Notes: generated by a model not told the origin, from the letters alone. A DNA stretch of 44,209 bases from JAMCTM01 sp023473545 (GCA_023473545.1 JAMCXO010000013.1:1-44209); one strand, 5' to 3'. Shown: positions 1 through 8,086, numbered from the stretch's first letter. A program made the numbers and translations.

Positions 1-123
1 CCAACAGACAAACAGATAGAATAATTGTCCAATTAATTCTCGTTAAAAAACTTTGGTCAATAAGCGTTGACCATATCGAATGCAGGATGAGAAAAAAAGA
101 AGAAACAAAGATTAGTATGGCTG

Positions 124-324
124 TTGGAGCTATCATTGGTGCTTGGATTCTGGCCTGTTAGTTCCACGGTCATTGCCATATTTCTTACGGGATTTTTCTA
201 TATTATTGTGGGTATATCGCAGGTGTGGCTGGACAGGAGGCTTTTTAAAGGAGTGATATGGGAGTATATTTGGGTCGGCACCATAGCTTTTTGCCTATTA
301 ATGCTTTCTACTTTTATTGGTTGA
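124..324 (+). CDS. Possible small membrane protein or gene remnant
   Basis: A 66-codon open frame beginning with TTG encodes two clearly hydrophobic stretches (about residues 10-32 and 45-64) separated by a short basic segment. I do not recognise the family. There is no Shine-Dalgarno sequence and no ATG in this frame. An overlapping frame from an ATG at 90 encodes a lysine-rich start followed by a hydrophobic run and stops at 162, so the pair could be one two-helix membrane protein broken by a frameshift. It may equally be the tail of a decayed gene, since the following 900 bases hold no gene. Confidence 0.25.
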   Translation: MELSLVLGFWPVSSTVIAIFLTGFFYIIVGISQVWLDRRLFKGVIWEYIWVGTIAFCLLMLSTFIG

Positions 325-1195
325 GTTCTTGCTGATTTTGTCTTCAAAAAGTTTTTGGGAAAGAGAAAAAGGGAAGGGAAGAGGGTATTCATTTTTTCAT
401 TCATATTAGCAGACTTTATGCTTTATTGCTTGATATAGTTTTATATAGTTAATATTATAGGATTATTTATAGCTTTTATAGTTTTGTGGATAACTATTTT
501 TCACAGCTTATAGGTCTACTTTTCACGGATAAAGACCCGGGCTAGAGCCTATCTCAATCAAAACCGTTACCCCTCGTAGGCATTCAGGAGTTTCCAAAAC
601 CGCCTCATCGCGAGGCTATTGATGCAGCCGTGGCGATCAGGTGAGATTGCTTCTCTACGCTTGCAATGACGATTTTAATGAGCCCGCGTTAGCAGTAAGA
701 CTTGAAAAAAATACGAAAACGTTTTTTAAGGAGTTTTGAGGCTAAAATTTAATGTTTAGGTTGATAAATCAAGCTAAATTGTGATCGTCGGTAAAAAAGG
801 GAGGGGCTTTTCATATCGTTTTCGGCCTGCGATTTTGTTATATTGAATAGGTTTTAGCCTTTTTTCATTTTTAGAGATTCATAATGCGGGTAATTTACTT
901 GGGTCTCGCCTACGCAATACGTCCTGGATTTAAAATATAAGGCAGTTGTGAACCGGGGAGCCTGGAATTACTACGACGCACAATAATACTTTTGCGACAT
1001 GAAAAAGATCGTAGCCTGGGGAAGTAACTGTTTGGTTAGTTTTCTTAATTCTTAAATTTTATAAGTCTTTAATTAGTAAAGGTCTAATGTTTACCCTATC
1101 CTTTTGCGCAATTTCGCCTTACGCGCAGATATCTACTACTATAGGATTTTGGCGATAAAGGTAGCCCTAGCACCCTTCTTAGCCACATTCTAATA
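325..1195. other. Long intergenic region without a recognisable gene
   Basis: I found no convincing reading frame, tRNA or rRNA on either strand in this 870-base stretch. It holds one interspersed repeat (601-672) and several AT-rich runs. In a genome whose other intergenic spaces are mostly under 100 bases, a gap of this size suggests a decayed locus or a contig-end region. Confidence 0.6.
601..672 (-). repeat. GTCATTGC-type interspersed repeat copy
   Basis: Read on the minus strand the segment begins CGTCATTGCAAGCG, continues with AGAGAAGCAATCTCACC and then GATCGCCACGGCTGC. This closely resembles the dispersed CGTCATTGCGAG...GAAGCAATCTC element found in intergenic regions of many unrelated bacterial and environmental genomes. 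It contains no reading frame. Only one copy is visible here, so the assignment rests on memory of the element and not on repetition within the window. Confidence 0.55.
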
Positions 1196-1236
1196 TTGAC
1201 AATTAACTTGACAATTAACTTGACAATTTCTATAAT
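1196..1236 (+). promoter_or_regulatory. Promoter with three tandem -35 boxes before the Fic gene
   Basis: TTGACA occurs three times at exact 12-base intervals (1196, 1208, 1220) in the repeat TTGACAATTAAC. The middle copy is 17 bases from a perfect TATAAT at 1231-1236. The ATG follows six bases later, so the predicted transcription start coincides with the start codon (a leaderless mRNA). The repeats could also be an operator for autoregulation. Confidence 0.75.
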
Positions 1237-1242
1237 AGAACC

Positions 1243-2250
1243 ATGTTTACTCCTAAATTTACCCTTACGCCAAAACTGCTTACGAACCTAACCGAAATTG
1301 AGCGTTTTTACGGTCAGCTTGAGGGGATAAGGATCCCAAAACAACTGGAGTTAAATCTTGAAAGAACTAATCTGATAGAATCCTCCTATGCGTCAAATAG
1401 TATCGAAGGAAATCCTCTGTCGGTAGGAGAGGTAACAAATTTACTTTTAAATGACCGTGTGCCGACAAACAGAAGCGAAAAGGAAGTTGTGAATTATTTT
1501 TTAATTCTTAAAAACCTTGAAGAGAGAAAAAATGAGGCGTTTGATCTTGCGGTCATACTTGCTATCCATAAACAGCTTTTAGATGGCGTAAATGATGATA
1601 TAAAAGGAAAAATTCGAAATGTGCCGATTATTGTCGGCAAAAGACAGCCGGATCAGATAATTATTAAACATAACCCTTCCCGCCATGATAGAAAAAGTAT
1701 TGAAATCGCTTTAAATCAACTGACCAACTGGCTGGAAAAGACTGATATTTCCTCAATTCTAAAGGCCGGTATTTTTCATCATGAGTTTGTGTATCTTCAC
1801 CCTTTTGAAGACGGAAACGGAAGGGTTTGCCGACTCTTAACGGCTCTGATTCTGCTTTCGGCTGATTATCGGATAAACAAATACTTTGTTTTGGATGATT
1901 ACTATGACGTTGACAGAAGTCTTTATTCCGATTCTCTTCACAGCGCCGATTGGGGCGATAAAACCAACTGGCTGGAATATTTCACGGATGGAGTAAAATA
2001 CTCCCTTCAAAGCGCCCTGGGACGGGTTCGGGAAGATGTCGCCAAGCTCTCGTTAGATATAAGACCGTCGCCAAAAGAGCATCAGGCGCTGGAAATTGCA
2101 AGGCAGTATAAAGAACTGACATCTTCCGATTTGGTAAAAGAATTAAATATAACCAGACAGCAAGCTTTTAACCTGCTGAAATCACTTACCGAAAAAGGAT
2201 TCCTGGAGAAAAAAGGCGCAACTAAAAGCAGTTTCTATATTTTGAGATAA
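1243..2250 (+). CDS. Fic family protein (AMP-transferase type) with C-terminal winged helix
   Basis: A 335-residue Fic protein, expected to transfer AMP (or another nucleotide moiety) to hydroxyl side chains of target proteins. The core motif HPFEDGNGRVCR lies at residues 186-197 with the catalytic His186 intact. An N-terminal inhibitory motif, SNSIEG at 51-56, matches the (S/T)xxxE(G/N) helix that keeps Fic proteins autoinhibited, so this is a class II (N-terminally inhibited) type. The last 65 residues look like a winged helix-turn-helix, a common partner of this Fic subgroup and compatible with autoregulation at the repeated promoter just upstream. The ATG has no Shine-Dalgarno sequence but sits at the predicted transcription start. 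Target unknown. Function as AMPylase is inferred from the family. Confidence 0.9.
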   Translation: MFTPKFTLTPKLLTNLTEIERFYGQLEGIRIPKQLELNLERTNLIESSYASNSIEGNPLSVGEVTNLLLNDRVPTNRSEKEVVNYFLILKNLEERKNEAFDLAVILAIHKQLLDGVNDDIKGKIRNVPIIVGKRQPDQIIIKHNPSRHDRKSIEIALNQLTNWLEKTDISSILKAGIFHHEFVYLHPFEDGNGRVCRLLTALILLSADYRINKYFVLDDYYDVDRSLYSDSLHSADWGDKTNWLEYFTDGVKYSLQSALGRVREDVAKLSLDIRPSPKEHQALEIARQYKELTSSDLVKELNITRQQAFNLLKSLTEKGFLEKKGATKSSFYILR

Positions 2251-2313
2251 TCCGGGCTTGAAATTTTAATTAACTTCAACTGAATCATTTTTTGATCCTG
2301 TTTTACAGCCGGG

Positions 2314-2341
2314 TTGACAAAAATAGTCAATGCCGTACAAT
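2314..2341 (+). promoter_or_regulatory. Predicted promoter of the recombinase gene
   Basis: TTGACA at 2314-2319 and TACAAT at 2336-2341 are separated by 16 bases. Transcription would start near 2348. This is the main reason to reject the in-frame TTG at 2314 as a start codon: it lies inside the -35 box. Confidence 0.55.
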
Positions 2342-2376
2342 TAGATTGTAAACATTTGCGCGCCGCAATTTGTCTT

Positions 2377-3312
2377 ATGCAAAATAATTCCTTAGCGGAG
2401 CTGATTAATCAATTTCTGGAATATCTCAAGATAGAGCGAAACGCCTCGAAACTTACGATTCGCGACTACAGGCATTATCTGGAAACTTTTAACAACTGGT
2501 TCTCCTCTGCCCTGCCCGGTAAATCAATAGAAAAGCTGGATCTTGCTACTGTCCGTAAATACAGGGTTTTTTTATCGGAGAGGGTTGATGCAAAAGGCCT
2601 AACCCTAAAGCGCGTAACCCAAAATTACTATGTGATCGCTCTTAGATCCTTTCTTCGCTTTCTCATCAAAAACGATTATAAAACCCTGGAGCCGTCAAAA
2701 ATAGATCTGCCCAAAACAGAGAGCCGGAGCCTGAAATTTTTGGAAAAAGAACAGGTTGATCGGCTGGTTACGGAGTGCGACACCTCAAGAGAGGATGGAA
2801 AAAGGGACCGGGCGATTCTGGAACTTCTTTTCTCCACCGGCCTTCGCGTTTCGGAATTGGTTAAGCTCAACCGGGAGCAGATTAATTTGGAAAGGCGGGA
2901 GTTTGGGGTGATCGGCAAAGGAGGCAGGGCCAGGGTGGTTTTTATCTCGGACAGGGCGGCCGAGTGGATCAAGCGTTATATCCAAGAGCGCAAAGACAAT
3001 TTCAAGCCTTTGTTTATCCGCTATTCGGGAAGGCAATTGGAGGAAAATAACGGAGAGAAAATGCGCTTAACTGCCAGAAGCATCGAGCGGATTGTCAAAA
3101 AATACGTTCATCTGGCAAGGCTTCCGGTTGATGCGACAACCCACACTTTAAGGCATAGCTTTGCCACGGATTTGCTGACAAACGGGGCGGATATCCGCTC
3201 TGTCCAGGAAATGCTTGGGCACAAAAATATCGCCACAACCCAGATTTACACCCATGTTACAAACAAACAGCTTAGAGAAGTCCACGAGGCCTTTCATTCC
3301 GGAAATAAGTAG
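2377..3312 (+). CDS. Xer-type tyrosine recombinase
   Basis: A 311-residue site-specific tyrosine recombinase of XerC/XerD size. The N-terminal SAM-like core-binding domain covers about residues 5-100 and the catalytic domain 115-305. All active-site residues are visible: Arg157 (in GLRVSE), Lys181 (GKGG), His256 and Arg259 (HTLRH), His282 (LGHKN) and the nucleophile Tyr291 (QIYTH). In CPR genomes a single Xer protein commonly serves chromosome-dimer resolution, but related enzymes also move integrative elements; the accessory genes on both sides leave either role open. The start at the ATG at 2377 gives the usual family length and lies downstream of a good promoter; in-frame TTG codons upstream are possible but less likely. 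No dif-like site was confirmed. Confidence 0.88.
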   Translation: MQNNSLAELINQFLEYLKIERNASKLTIRDYRHYLETFNNWFSSALPGKSIEKLDLATVRKYRVFLSERVDAKGLTLKRVTQNYYVIALRSFLRFLIKNDYKTLEPSKIDLPKTESRSLKFLEKEQVDRLVTECDTSREDGKRDRAILELLFSTGLRVSELVKLNREQINLERREFGVIGKGGRARVVFISDRAAEWIKRYIQERKDNFKPLFIRYSGRQLEENNGEKMRLTARSIERIVKKYVHLARLPVDATTHTLRHSFATDLLTNGADIRSVQEMLGHKNIATTQIYTHVTNKQLREVHEAFHSGNK

Positions 3313-3324
3313 TTGGCGTAGCTT

Positions 3325-3999
3325 TTAATTTCCTTGACATTTTAAAATATCTTTTTCGAGACTCTTTGCTTCTTGTAGCCAAAATGCTTCACATTCTTTA
3401 AAATCAAACGGGATAAGCATGTGGGGATAATCTTCTCTTTCTCGAACCAGTATCATTTTTGATCCTAATTCCACAGAATCGACATACCAGTCAAATTTAC
3501 TTCTTGCCTGCAATCGCAAATCGTTAATTGTCCATCCTGTTTTTTGAATAATGCAATAAAGATCAATAAAATCCCGTGTGCGTGGTTTCGTTGCGATAGT
3601 TTGCAGTTTATTGATTGCAATGTCCCGCATGCTGTCAAGTGCGAGATTTTTATAAAATAGCTTTTTATCAATCCTTGGAAAGGGATAATAATTGAAGTCA
3701 ATTTTTAATAATTCTTTATTTTTACGTAAAAGGAATATATGAAGCCCCATTTGTACCCGATACTCTATATTGGTAAGTTTCAATTTTGCGGTAAGTTTTT
3801 TGATAAATCCCTGGATAAACGTTGGATTGAACTCTTCTTCACTAAAAAAATCAAGATCTTCAGAGAGCCGATGGCGCAAATGAAATTCTGCCAGTGCTGT
3901 CCCGCCGGTAAGATAGAATTGTTTAACAAGAATTGGATTATCTGCTACTTCATCCAATACTGTTCGTTGAAATGATGTCAGGATAGTTTTGGCGGCCAT
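3325..3999 (-). CDS. AbiEii/AbiGii-type nucleotidyltransferase (toxin candidate)
   Basis: A 224-residue nucleotidyltransferase of the AbiEii family, the toxin half of type IV toxin-antitoxin and abortive-infection systems. Recognisable parts are GGTALA at residues 32-37, the metal-binding SEDLDFF at 46-52 and the later conserved stretch around Lys131 to Tyr148 (AINKL then RDFIDLY). Known members modify tRNAs or other RNAs with nucleotides; that activity is inferred, not shown. The gene overlaps the end of its upstream neighbour (3978-4184) by 22 bases, the tight coupling expected for a toxin-antitoxin pair. It converges on the recombinase gene with a 12-base gap. Confidence 0.85.
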   Translation of the reverse strand: MAAKTILTSFQRTVLDEVADNPILVKQFYLTGGTALAEFHLRHRLSEDLDFFSEEEFNPTFIQGFIKKLTAKLKLTNIEYRVQMGLHIFLLRKNKELLKIDFNYYPFPRIDKKLFYKNLALDSMRDIAINKLQTIATKPRTRDFIDLYCIIQKTGWTINDLRLQARSKFDWYVDSVELGSKMILVREREDYPHMLIPFDFKECEAFWLQEAKSLEKDILKCQGN

Positions 4000-4184
4000 A
4001 GCAAGAACTGTAAAAATTTTCTATATTGCGGTTCGATAGTTATTCTATCCCAGTATGTTATTAATTCGTTTCTGTCTATTTTTTCTCCATCAAGACCATA
4101 ATTAATAAGCTGTTCCAGTTTCCATATAGTGTATTTTTCAGGATTCTTTTTAAGTTGTGCCGTATCGGTATTCCAGTTATACAT
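3978..4184 (-). CDS. Small partner (candidate antitoxin) of the AbiEii-type gene
   Basis: A 68-residue, highly charged protein with many Lys, Glu, Trp and Tyr residues; no membrane segment or helix-turn-helix motif is obvious. Small proteins of this appearance often lie directly upstream of AbiEii-like nucleotidyltransferases in CPR-type genomes, so an antitoxin or accessory role is inferred from position. The 22-base overlap with the downstream toxin candidate implies coupled translation. On the minus strand a perfect TATAAT lies at 4192-4197, seven bases before the ATG, predicting an almost leaderless mRNA; no Shine-Dalgarno sequence is present. It is not the classical AbiEi winged-helix antitoxin, which is larger. 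Confidence 0.65.
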   Translation of the reverse strand: MYNWNTDTAQLKKNPEKYTIWKLEQLINYGLDGEKIDRNELITYWDRITIEPQYRKFLQFLLWPPKLS

Positions 4185-4191
4185 AAACTGT

Positions 4192-4197
4192 ATTATA
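4192..4197 (-). promoter_or_regulatory. -10 box of the AbiEii toxin-antitoxin unit
   Basis: Perfect TATAAT on the minus strand, seven bases before the start codon at 4184. A weak TTAGAC lies 18 bases upstream as a possible -35 box. Confidence 0.55.
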
Positions 4198-4233
4198 TCG
4201 CTTTTTTGCCTTAAAGTCTAAACTTAAAGTTTT

Positions 4234-4494
4234 CTATTTATTTGAATTCAGAAAATCGTCAGTGATTTTCCTGTTCCGCGCGACTTCCGCGGGGTTCTCC
4301 GGACGATAGTAGGATGAATCATCAGGGTCAGAATCGACTTCGGTAATGCCAAAGCGTTCCTCAAACTCCTCTAGCGTCACTGTTTTCGCCTCCGCAGACT
4401 TAAGGAACTCCCGAGCTTACGCCTGATGAGGCGGCGCCTCGCGGATTATTATTGGAAGACCAAGTGTTTCGACAATCCGTTCTTTCAAACTCAT
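4234..4494 (-). pseudogene. Small ORF interrupted by an in-frame TAA
   Basis: A strong Shine-Dalgarno sequence (AGGAGG, eight bases before the ATG at 4494) opens a frame that reads 25 codons to a TAA at 4417-4419. The same frame then continues without a break for 60 more codons to a TAG at 4234. The second half is acidic (EEFEERFG, DSDPDDSSYY). One uninterrupted frame on both sides of a single stop suggests a nonsense mutation or a small in-frame insertion in an 86-residue protein. Alternatively the second half is its own gene starting at GTG 4380, preceded by GGAGG eight bases upstream. I do not recognise the family. It lies downstream of pyrC on the same strand. Confidence 0.45.
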
Positions 4495-4541
4495 AATTTA
4501 AACCTCCTTTCTTATGATTTCTCAAATACAAATGATAGGAT

Positions 4542-5636
4542 TTATGGCTTGATAATATTTCCGAACCCGGGTTTGGTCAGCACCTTTCCATATTCGAATA
4601 CTTTTTTTCCCCGTATAAATACTTTGTTCACTTTTCCTTTAATTTTCCATCCCGCAAACGGCGACCAGCCGCATTTGGTATGCAGGTTAGAATTCCGAAT
4701 TAAAAATTCGCAGTTAAGATCAACCTCGCTATAAGTTTGTTTATCGCTTTTAATTCCAAGAATGCGGCCGGGATTTGTATGGCAGAGGCGGATAACTTCT
4801 GCAACCGTTAATCTCTTTTGAGAAACAGCAGTCAGCAAAAACGGGAGGGTTGTTTCCAGGCCGGGTACGCCAAAAGGAGGAGGGTCTTTGCGTTTCTCCT
4901 TTATCGTATGAGGGGCATGATCCGATTCCACGACGTCAACATATTTTAAGTTCTTCCATATAAAGTTCTGATCTTTTTTACTCCTAAGAGGAGGTTTCAT
5001 TTGTCCAAACGGACCAAGTGTTCTAACGTCCTCTTCGGTTAAAAATAAATGATGCGGCGTTACCCCGCAGGTTACCGGCAGATTATTTTCTTTGGCTTTA
5101 ATGATCTGTTTAAGATCCGACGCGGTTGAGATATGGCAAAAATGCGCCTTTGCGCCGGTTTTTTTGACAAGCGAAATCACGTAGTCAACCGCGCTATCTT
5201 CGGCATGTAAAAGAATTGGTTTTTGGCTATATACTCTATCACTATGTAGCGATAGAGTCTGAAGAGACTTCCATGATTTAAATATTTTTTCTAAGTCTGC
5301 TTTCTTGATTAGGAAATTTCCGGTTGTCTCATTGAGATAGAGTTTTAGACCAAAAACCTTATCCTTCACTTTTTCAAATTCATCAATATTTCTCCCCATT
5401 GAGCCGAAATAAAAGCCCAGATCGCAAACTGTTTTTCTTTTGGCAATTTTTATTTTTTCCTCAAGTTTCCGGCTCGCGGTTATTGGGATTTTGTTATTGG
5501 GCATATCTATAATAGCGGTATACCCGCCGGCCAAAGCGGCGCAGGTGCCGGTATAAAAATCTTCTTTGTTGGTTTGTCCGGGGTCCCTCAGATGCACGTG
5601 CAGATCAATTAGTCCCGGCAGTTTAATAATCGCCAT
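4542..5636 (-). CDS. pyrC: Dihydroorotase
   Basis: A 364-residue dihydroorotase that cyclises N-carbamoyl-aspartate to dihydroorotate, the third step of pyrimidine synthesis. Metal ligands are His13 and His15 (DLHVHLRDPG), Lys98 (GLKLYLN, the carboxylated bridging lysine), His144 (LLHAED) and His168 (FCHIS); Asp239 in ESDHAPH is the catalytic base. The form with a carboxylated lysine and short C-terminus resembles the dihydroorotase domain of animal CAD more than the longer bacterial type. The ATG lies three bases after the rarA stop, so the two genes are probably co-transcribed and translationally coupled. The other early pathway genes (pyrB, carA, carB) are 7 kb away in a separate operon. 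Confidence 0.94.
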   Translation of the reverse strand: MAIIKLPGLIDLHVHLRDPGQTNKEDFYTGTCAALAGGYTAIIDMPNNKIPITASRKLEEKIKIAKRKTVCDLGFYFGSMGRNIDEFEKVKDKVFGLKLYLNETTGNFLIKKADLEKIFKSWKSLQTLSLHSDRVYSQKPILLHAEDSAVDYVISLVKKTGAKAHFCHISTASDLKQIIKAKENNLPVTCGVTPHHLFLTEEDVRTLGPFGQMKPPLRSKKDQNFIWKNLKYVDVVESDHAPHTIKEKRKDPPPFGVPGLETTLPFLLTAVSQKRLTVAEVIRLCHTNPGRILGIKSDKQTYSEVDLNCEFLIRNSNLHTKCGWSPFAGWKIKGKVNKVFIRGKKVFEYGKVLTKPGFGNIIKP

Positions 5637-5639
5637 AGC

Positions 5640-6842
5640 TTAAGGTTTAAAAAACTCTTTATTTTTCAGCTCATCCGGCAAAAACCAAAGATTGCCCTTT
5701 GGCCCAACATATTTTTCCGACCATATATAATCTTTTGCATAACCCAGATTTTTCATCAGCCTTGTCGGCGCGTTTCTTAGATGGAGGGGCACCGAGGCAT
5801 TGGGAAATTCGTAAAAAGCCTCCTTGGCCTTTTCCAGCGCGTTGGGTACAGCCCTTGATTTTTTTGCCAAGGATAGATAAATGCAGATATGAACCAGAAT
5901 AAGCTGGGACTCCGGCATGCCGATTTTATCAACCGCTTCAAACCCGGCGTTTGCCTGAATTAAGGCTCCCCTATCAGCCAAACCTATATCCTCGGAGGCA
6001 AAGATAATCATTCGTCTGGCGATAAACTTTGGGTCTTCTCCGTTTTCGAGCATCCTGACTAAATAGTAAACAGCGGCGTTTGCATCGCCTCCTCGCATTG
6101 ATTTTATAAACGCGCTTACCGTATTATAATGTTCATCCGCTTTTTTGTCGTAGATTCCCTTGGATTTTGTTTGAAATATGTTCTCGATAAGCCTTTCCGT
6201 TATTTCTCTATTTTTATATCCGGTTAGCGCTATTTCTAAGGCGTTTAGCATAACCCTGGCGTCTCCGGCGGATAAGCGAATGAGAAGATTTTTTGCCGTC
6301 TCCGTTATGTTTTTACGGTACTTCCCTACCCCCTTTTCCTTATTTTCCAGAGCATGTATAAGTATTTTGTTCAAATCATCATAGGCTAGGGTTTTGAGCA
6401 GGAAAACCTTGCATCTGGAAAGAAGCGGGCTTATTACCTCAAACGACGGGTTTTCCGTGGTGGCGCCGATTAAAATAATAATGCCTGTCTCAACATATGG
6501 CAGGAGTCCATCCTGCTGGGCCTTATTCCAGCGGTGAATTTCATCCACAAAAAGTATGGTTTTTCTTTTTATTTTTGCATTAGACTCCGCCTTTTTGATA
6601 ACCTTAAGCAATTCCTCTTTTCCGCTGACTACCGCGGAAAGTGTGTAAAAATCCGATTTTGTCGAGGAGGCGATAATAGCCGCAAGCGTAGTTTTGCCGC
6701 TTCCCGGAGGTCCCCAGAGAATCATCGGGAAAGCGGAGCTTGATTCTATCATCCGTCTGATAATTTTGTCTTTCCCAACCAGGTGTTCCTGGCCAAAAAA
6801 TTCATTGAGGCTTTGCGGCCTAAGTCTGTAGGCAAGATTCAT
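5640..6842 (-). CDS. rarA: Replication-associated recombination protein A (AAA+ ATPase)
   Basis: A 400-residue AAA+ ATPase of the RarA/MgsA/WRNIP1 family, a clamp-loader relative acting at stalled replication forks. Walker A is GPPGSGKT at residues 44-51, Walker B LFVDEIHR at about 97-104, with sensor 1 in GATTEN and an arginine-finger SRC motif. The C-terminal helical domain includes the conserved stretch GGDANAAVYYLVRML and FASEDIGLAD. The start at 6842 (MNLAYRLRPQ) fits the family N-terminus; an in-frame ATG nine codons earlier would add an unusual extension and lies upstream of the predicted -10 box. pyrC follows three bases after the stop. Confidence 0.93.
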   Translation of the reverse strand: MNLAYRLRPQSLNEFFGQEHLVGKDKIIRRMIESSSAFPMILWGPPGSGKTTLAAIIASSTKSDFYTLSAVVSGKEELLKVIKKAESNAKIKRKTILFVDEIHRWNKAQQDGLLPYVETGIIILIGATTENPSFEVISPLLSRCKVFLLKTLAYDDLNKILIHALENKEKGVGKYRKNITETAKNLLIRLSAGDARVMLNALEIALTGYKNREITERLIENIFQTKSKGIYDKKADEHYNTVSAFIKSMRGGDANAAVYYLVRMLENGEDPKFIARRMIIFASEDIGLADRGALIQANAGFEAVDKIGMPESQLILVHICIYLSLAKKSRAVPNALEKAKEAFYEFPNASVPLHLRNAPTRLMKNLGYAKDYIWSEKYVGPKGNLWFLPDELKNKEFFKP

Positions 6843-6849
6843 TGAGAAT

Positions 6850-6880
6850 ATTGTAGCATGTACCGGCAAGATATTGCCGG
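6850..6880 (-). promoter_or_regulatory. Extended -10 promoter and hairpin before rarA
   Basis: On the minus strand an extended -10 (TGC followed by TACAAT, hexamer at 6850-6855) lies seven bases before the rarA ATG, predicting a leaderless mRNA. Directly upstream, a perfect seven-base inverted repeat CCGGCAA/TTGCCGG (6863-6880, four-base loop) occupies the spacer. There is no T-run behind it, so it is more likely an operator or RNA hairpin than a terminator. Confidence 0.5.
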
Positions 6881-6900
6881 CCTTTATGGGTTTGGCGGAT

Positions 6901-7548
6901 TTAGTCGGCGCGGTTTGCGTTTATGGGGATTATCTTTTCCGCGTCTTTTAGCGTCTGTTTAATTGTGTCCATTTCGGATTGATCGTTATTCCTGTGATCA
7001 TTGCCCCGGGTATTTCCGCTCTTCTCGCCTGTTTTTTCTTGGGTCGCGGCTTTGCGGATTTCTTTTGGTTCTTTTTTGGCGGAAATACCTTGGGGATTTG
7101 ACTTTTCCCGCGTTTTTTCACTTTCCCGGTTTGGGGTGGGAGTGGCGCTATTTGTTGAGGCGGCCGAAGCGGAGCTTTGCGGGGTATTCTGGGTTTCTTC
7201 TTTTTTTAACAGTTTAGGGGCGTTTTCGGTTTTTATTTGCGTTTGATAGGCGTTGAACAAACTGTTTCCTATTCTAGATGGTAAATTTTCTATCTGATTT
7301 TTATAAAAAAGCGCCGCGTTGGTGTCTTTGTTTGTGGCTTTTAAAAGAATAGTTCCCGATACCGCGATAAGGAGTATTGCCAAGGCGGCAGTCATGGCAT
7401 AGCGTAGCAAGACCGCCCGTTTCACGCCTATTCTTTCGTTTTCAATTCTTTGTTTTAGTTTTAGAAAGCCGGTTTTTTTGAATTCCCGGCCGGGTTCTAT
7501 GGCAGAATAAGCCCTCTTGAGATTTTTTAATTTTTCCTCAATTTTCAT
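6901..7548 (-). CDS. Membrane protein, candidate anti-sigma factor
   Basis: A 215-residue protein with a single transmembrane helix at about residues 45-69. The 44 residues before it are basic and would be cytoplasmic; the remaining 145 are hydrophilic and low in complexity, rich in Ser, Thr, Asn, Lys and Glu, probably outside the membrane. It overlaps the ECF sigma gene by 11 bases. This position and topology are those of a transmembrane anti-sigma factor that holds the sigma factor at the membrane. No zinc-binding ZAS motif (HxxxCxxC) is present, so the assignment depends on context; it could also be another membrane protein co-expressed with the sigma factor. Confidence 0.6.
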   Translation of the reverse strand: MKIEEKLKNLKRAYSAIEPGREFKKTGFLKLKQRIENERIGVKRAVLLRYAMTAALAILLIAVSGTILLKATNKDTNAALFYKNQIENLPSRIGNSLFNAYQTQIKTENAPKLLKKEETQNTPQSSASAASTNSATPTPNRESEKTREKSNPQGISAKKEPKEIRKAATQEKTGEKSGNTRGNDHRNNDQSEMDTIKQTLKDAEKIIPINANRAD

Positions 7549-8080
7549 GATTAATAATTTCTTCTCTCATAACCTTAAGTATTCTATGCAAACTAACCCT
7601 TACGGTGGCCTCTTTTTTTCCGACAATCCTGCCGATTTCCGCAAACGATAATTCCTCAAAGAATCTAAGGATGATGATATTTTTTTCTTTCTCCTTAAGT
7701 TTCGATAACGCCTTTAGCAATAATTGATTTTCTTCCTGTCTGATAACATTTTTATCTATTTCTATATTATCTGCTAACTGGTGGTCTTCTACCAGCTCAA
7801 GCGAAACTTGTTTTTTCTTTCTGGTCCAGTCAATGGTAATATTTCTGGCGATGGTGAATAAAAAAGACACGAAAGATCCTCTCTTCTGCGAAAACGAGGA
7901 TATATTCTTCCAGCACCTAAGAAATGTTTCCTGGGTGAGATCTTCGGCCGCTTCGCGATTTCTAATAGAAAAATAGATATACCGGTATATCCTGGAGAGA
8001 AACAAATCGTAAATTTTCCCAAAAGCTTCATTATCCCCTTCCCTGGCCTTCTCTATCAGTTTTTTAAGGTCAGAATCCAT
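7538..8080 (-). CDS. ECF-family RNA polymerase sigma factor
   Basis: A 180-residue sigma-70 protein of the extracytoplasmic function type: region 2 (about residues 12-85, with the typical EDLTQETFLRCW stretch and FTIARN) joined by a short linker to region 4 (about 120-172, with LRFFEELSFAEIG and a helix-turn-helix). Regions 1 and 3 are absent, as expected for the group. It directs RNA polymerase to a small set of promoters, commonly for envelope functions. The overlapping downstream gene is its likely anti-sigma factor. The upstream region holds both a housekeeping-like -10 six bases before the ATG and an ECF-like promoter (TGTTAC, 16 bases, CGTA), suggesting self-activation. The start at 8080 is supported by this spacing. 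Confidence 0.92.
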   Translation of the reverse strand: MDSDLKKLIEKAREGDNEAFGKIYDLFLSRIYRYIYFSIRNREAAEDLTQETFLRCWKNISSFSQKRGSFVSFLFTIARNITIDWTRKKKQVSLELVEDHQLADNIEIDKNVIRQEENQLLLKALSKLKEKEKNIIILRFFEELSFAEIGRIVGKKEATVRVSLHRILKVMREEIINHEN

Positions 8081-8086
8081 GGATCC

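Noticed and set aside
2314..2376. In-frame TTG start 21 codons before the chosen recombinase start
   Set aside because: The TTG is part of a TTGACA -35 box with a TACAAT 16 bases downstream, and the extension is not typical of Xer proteins.
6863..6880. CCGGCAA/TTGCCGG hairpin as the terminator of the anti-sigma gene
   Set aside because: No T-run follows the stem on the minus strand, and it overlaps the rarA promoter region, so a regulatory role is more likely.
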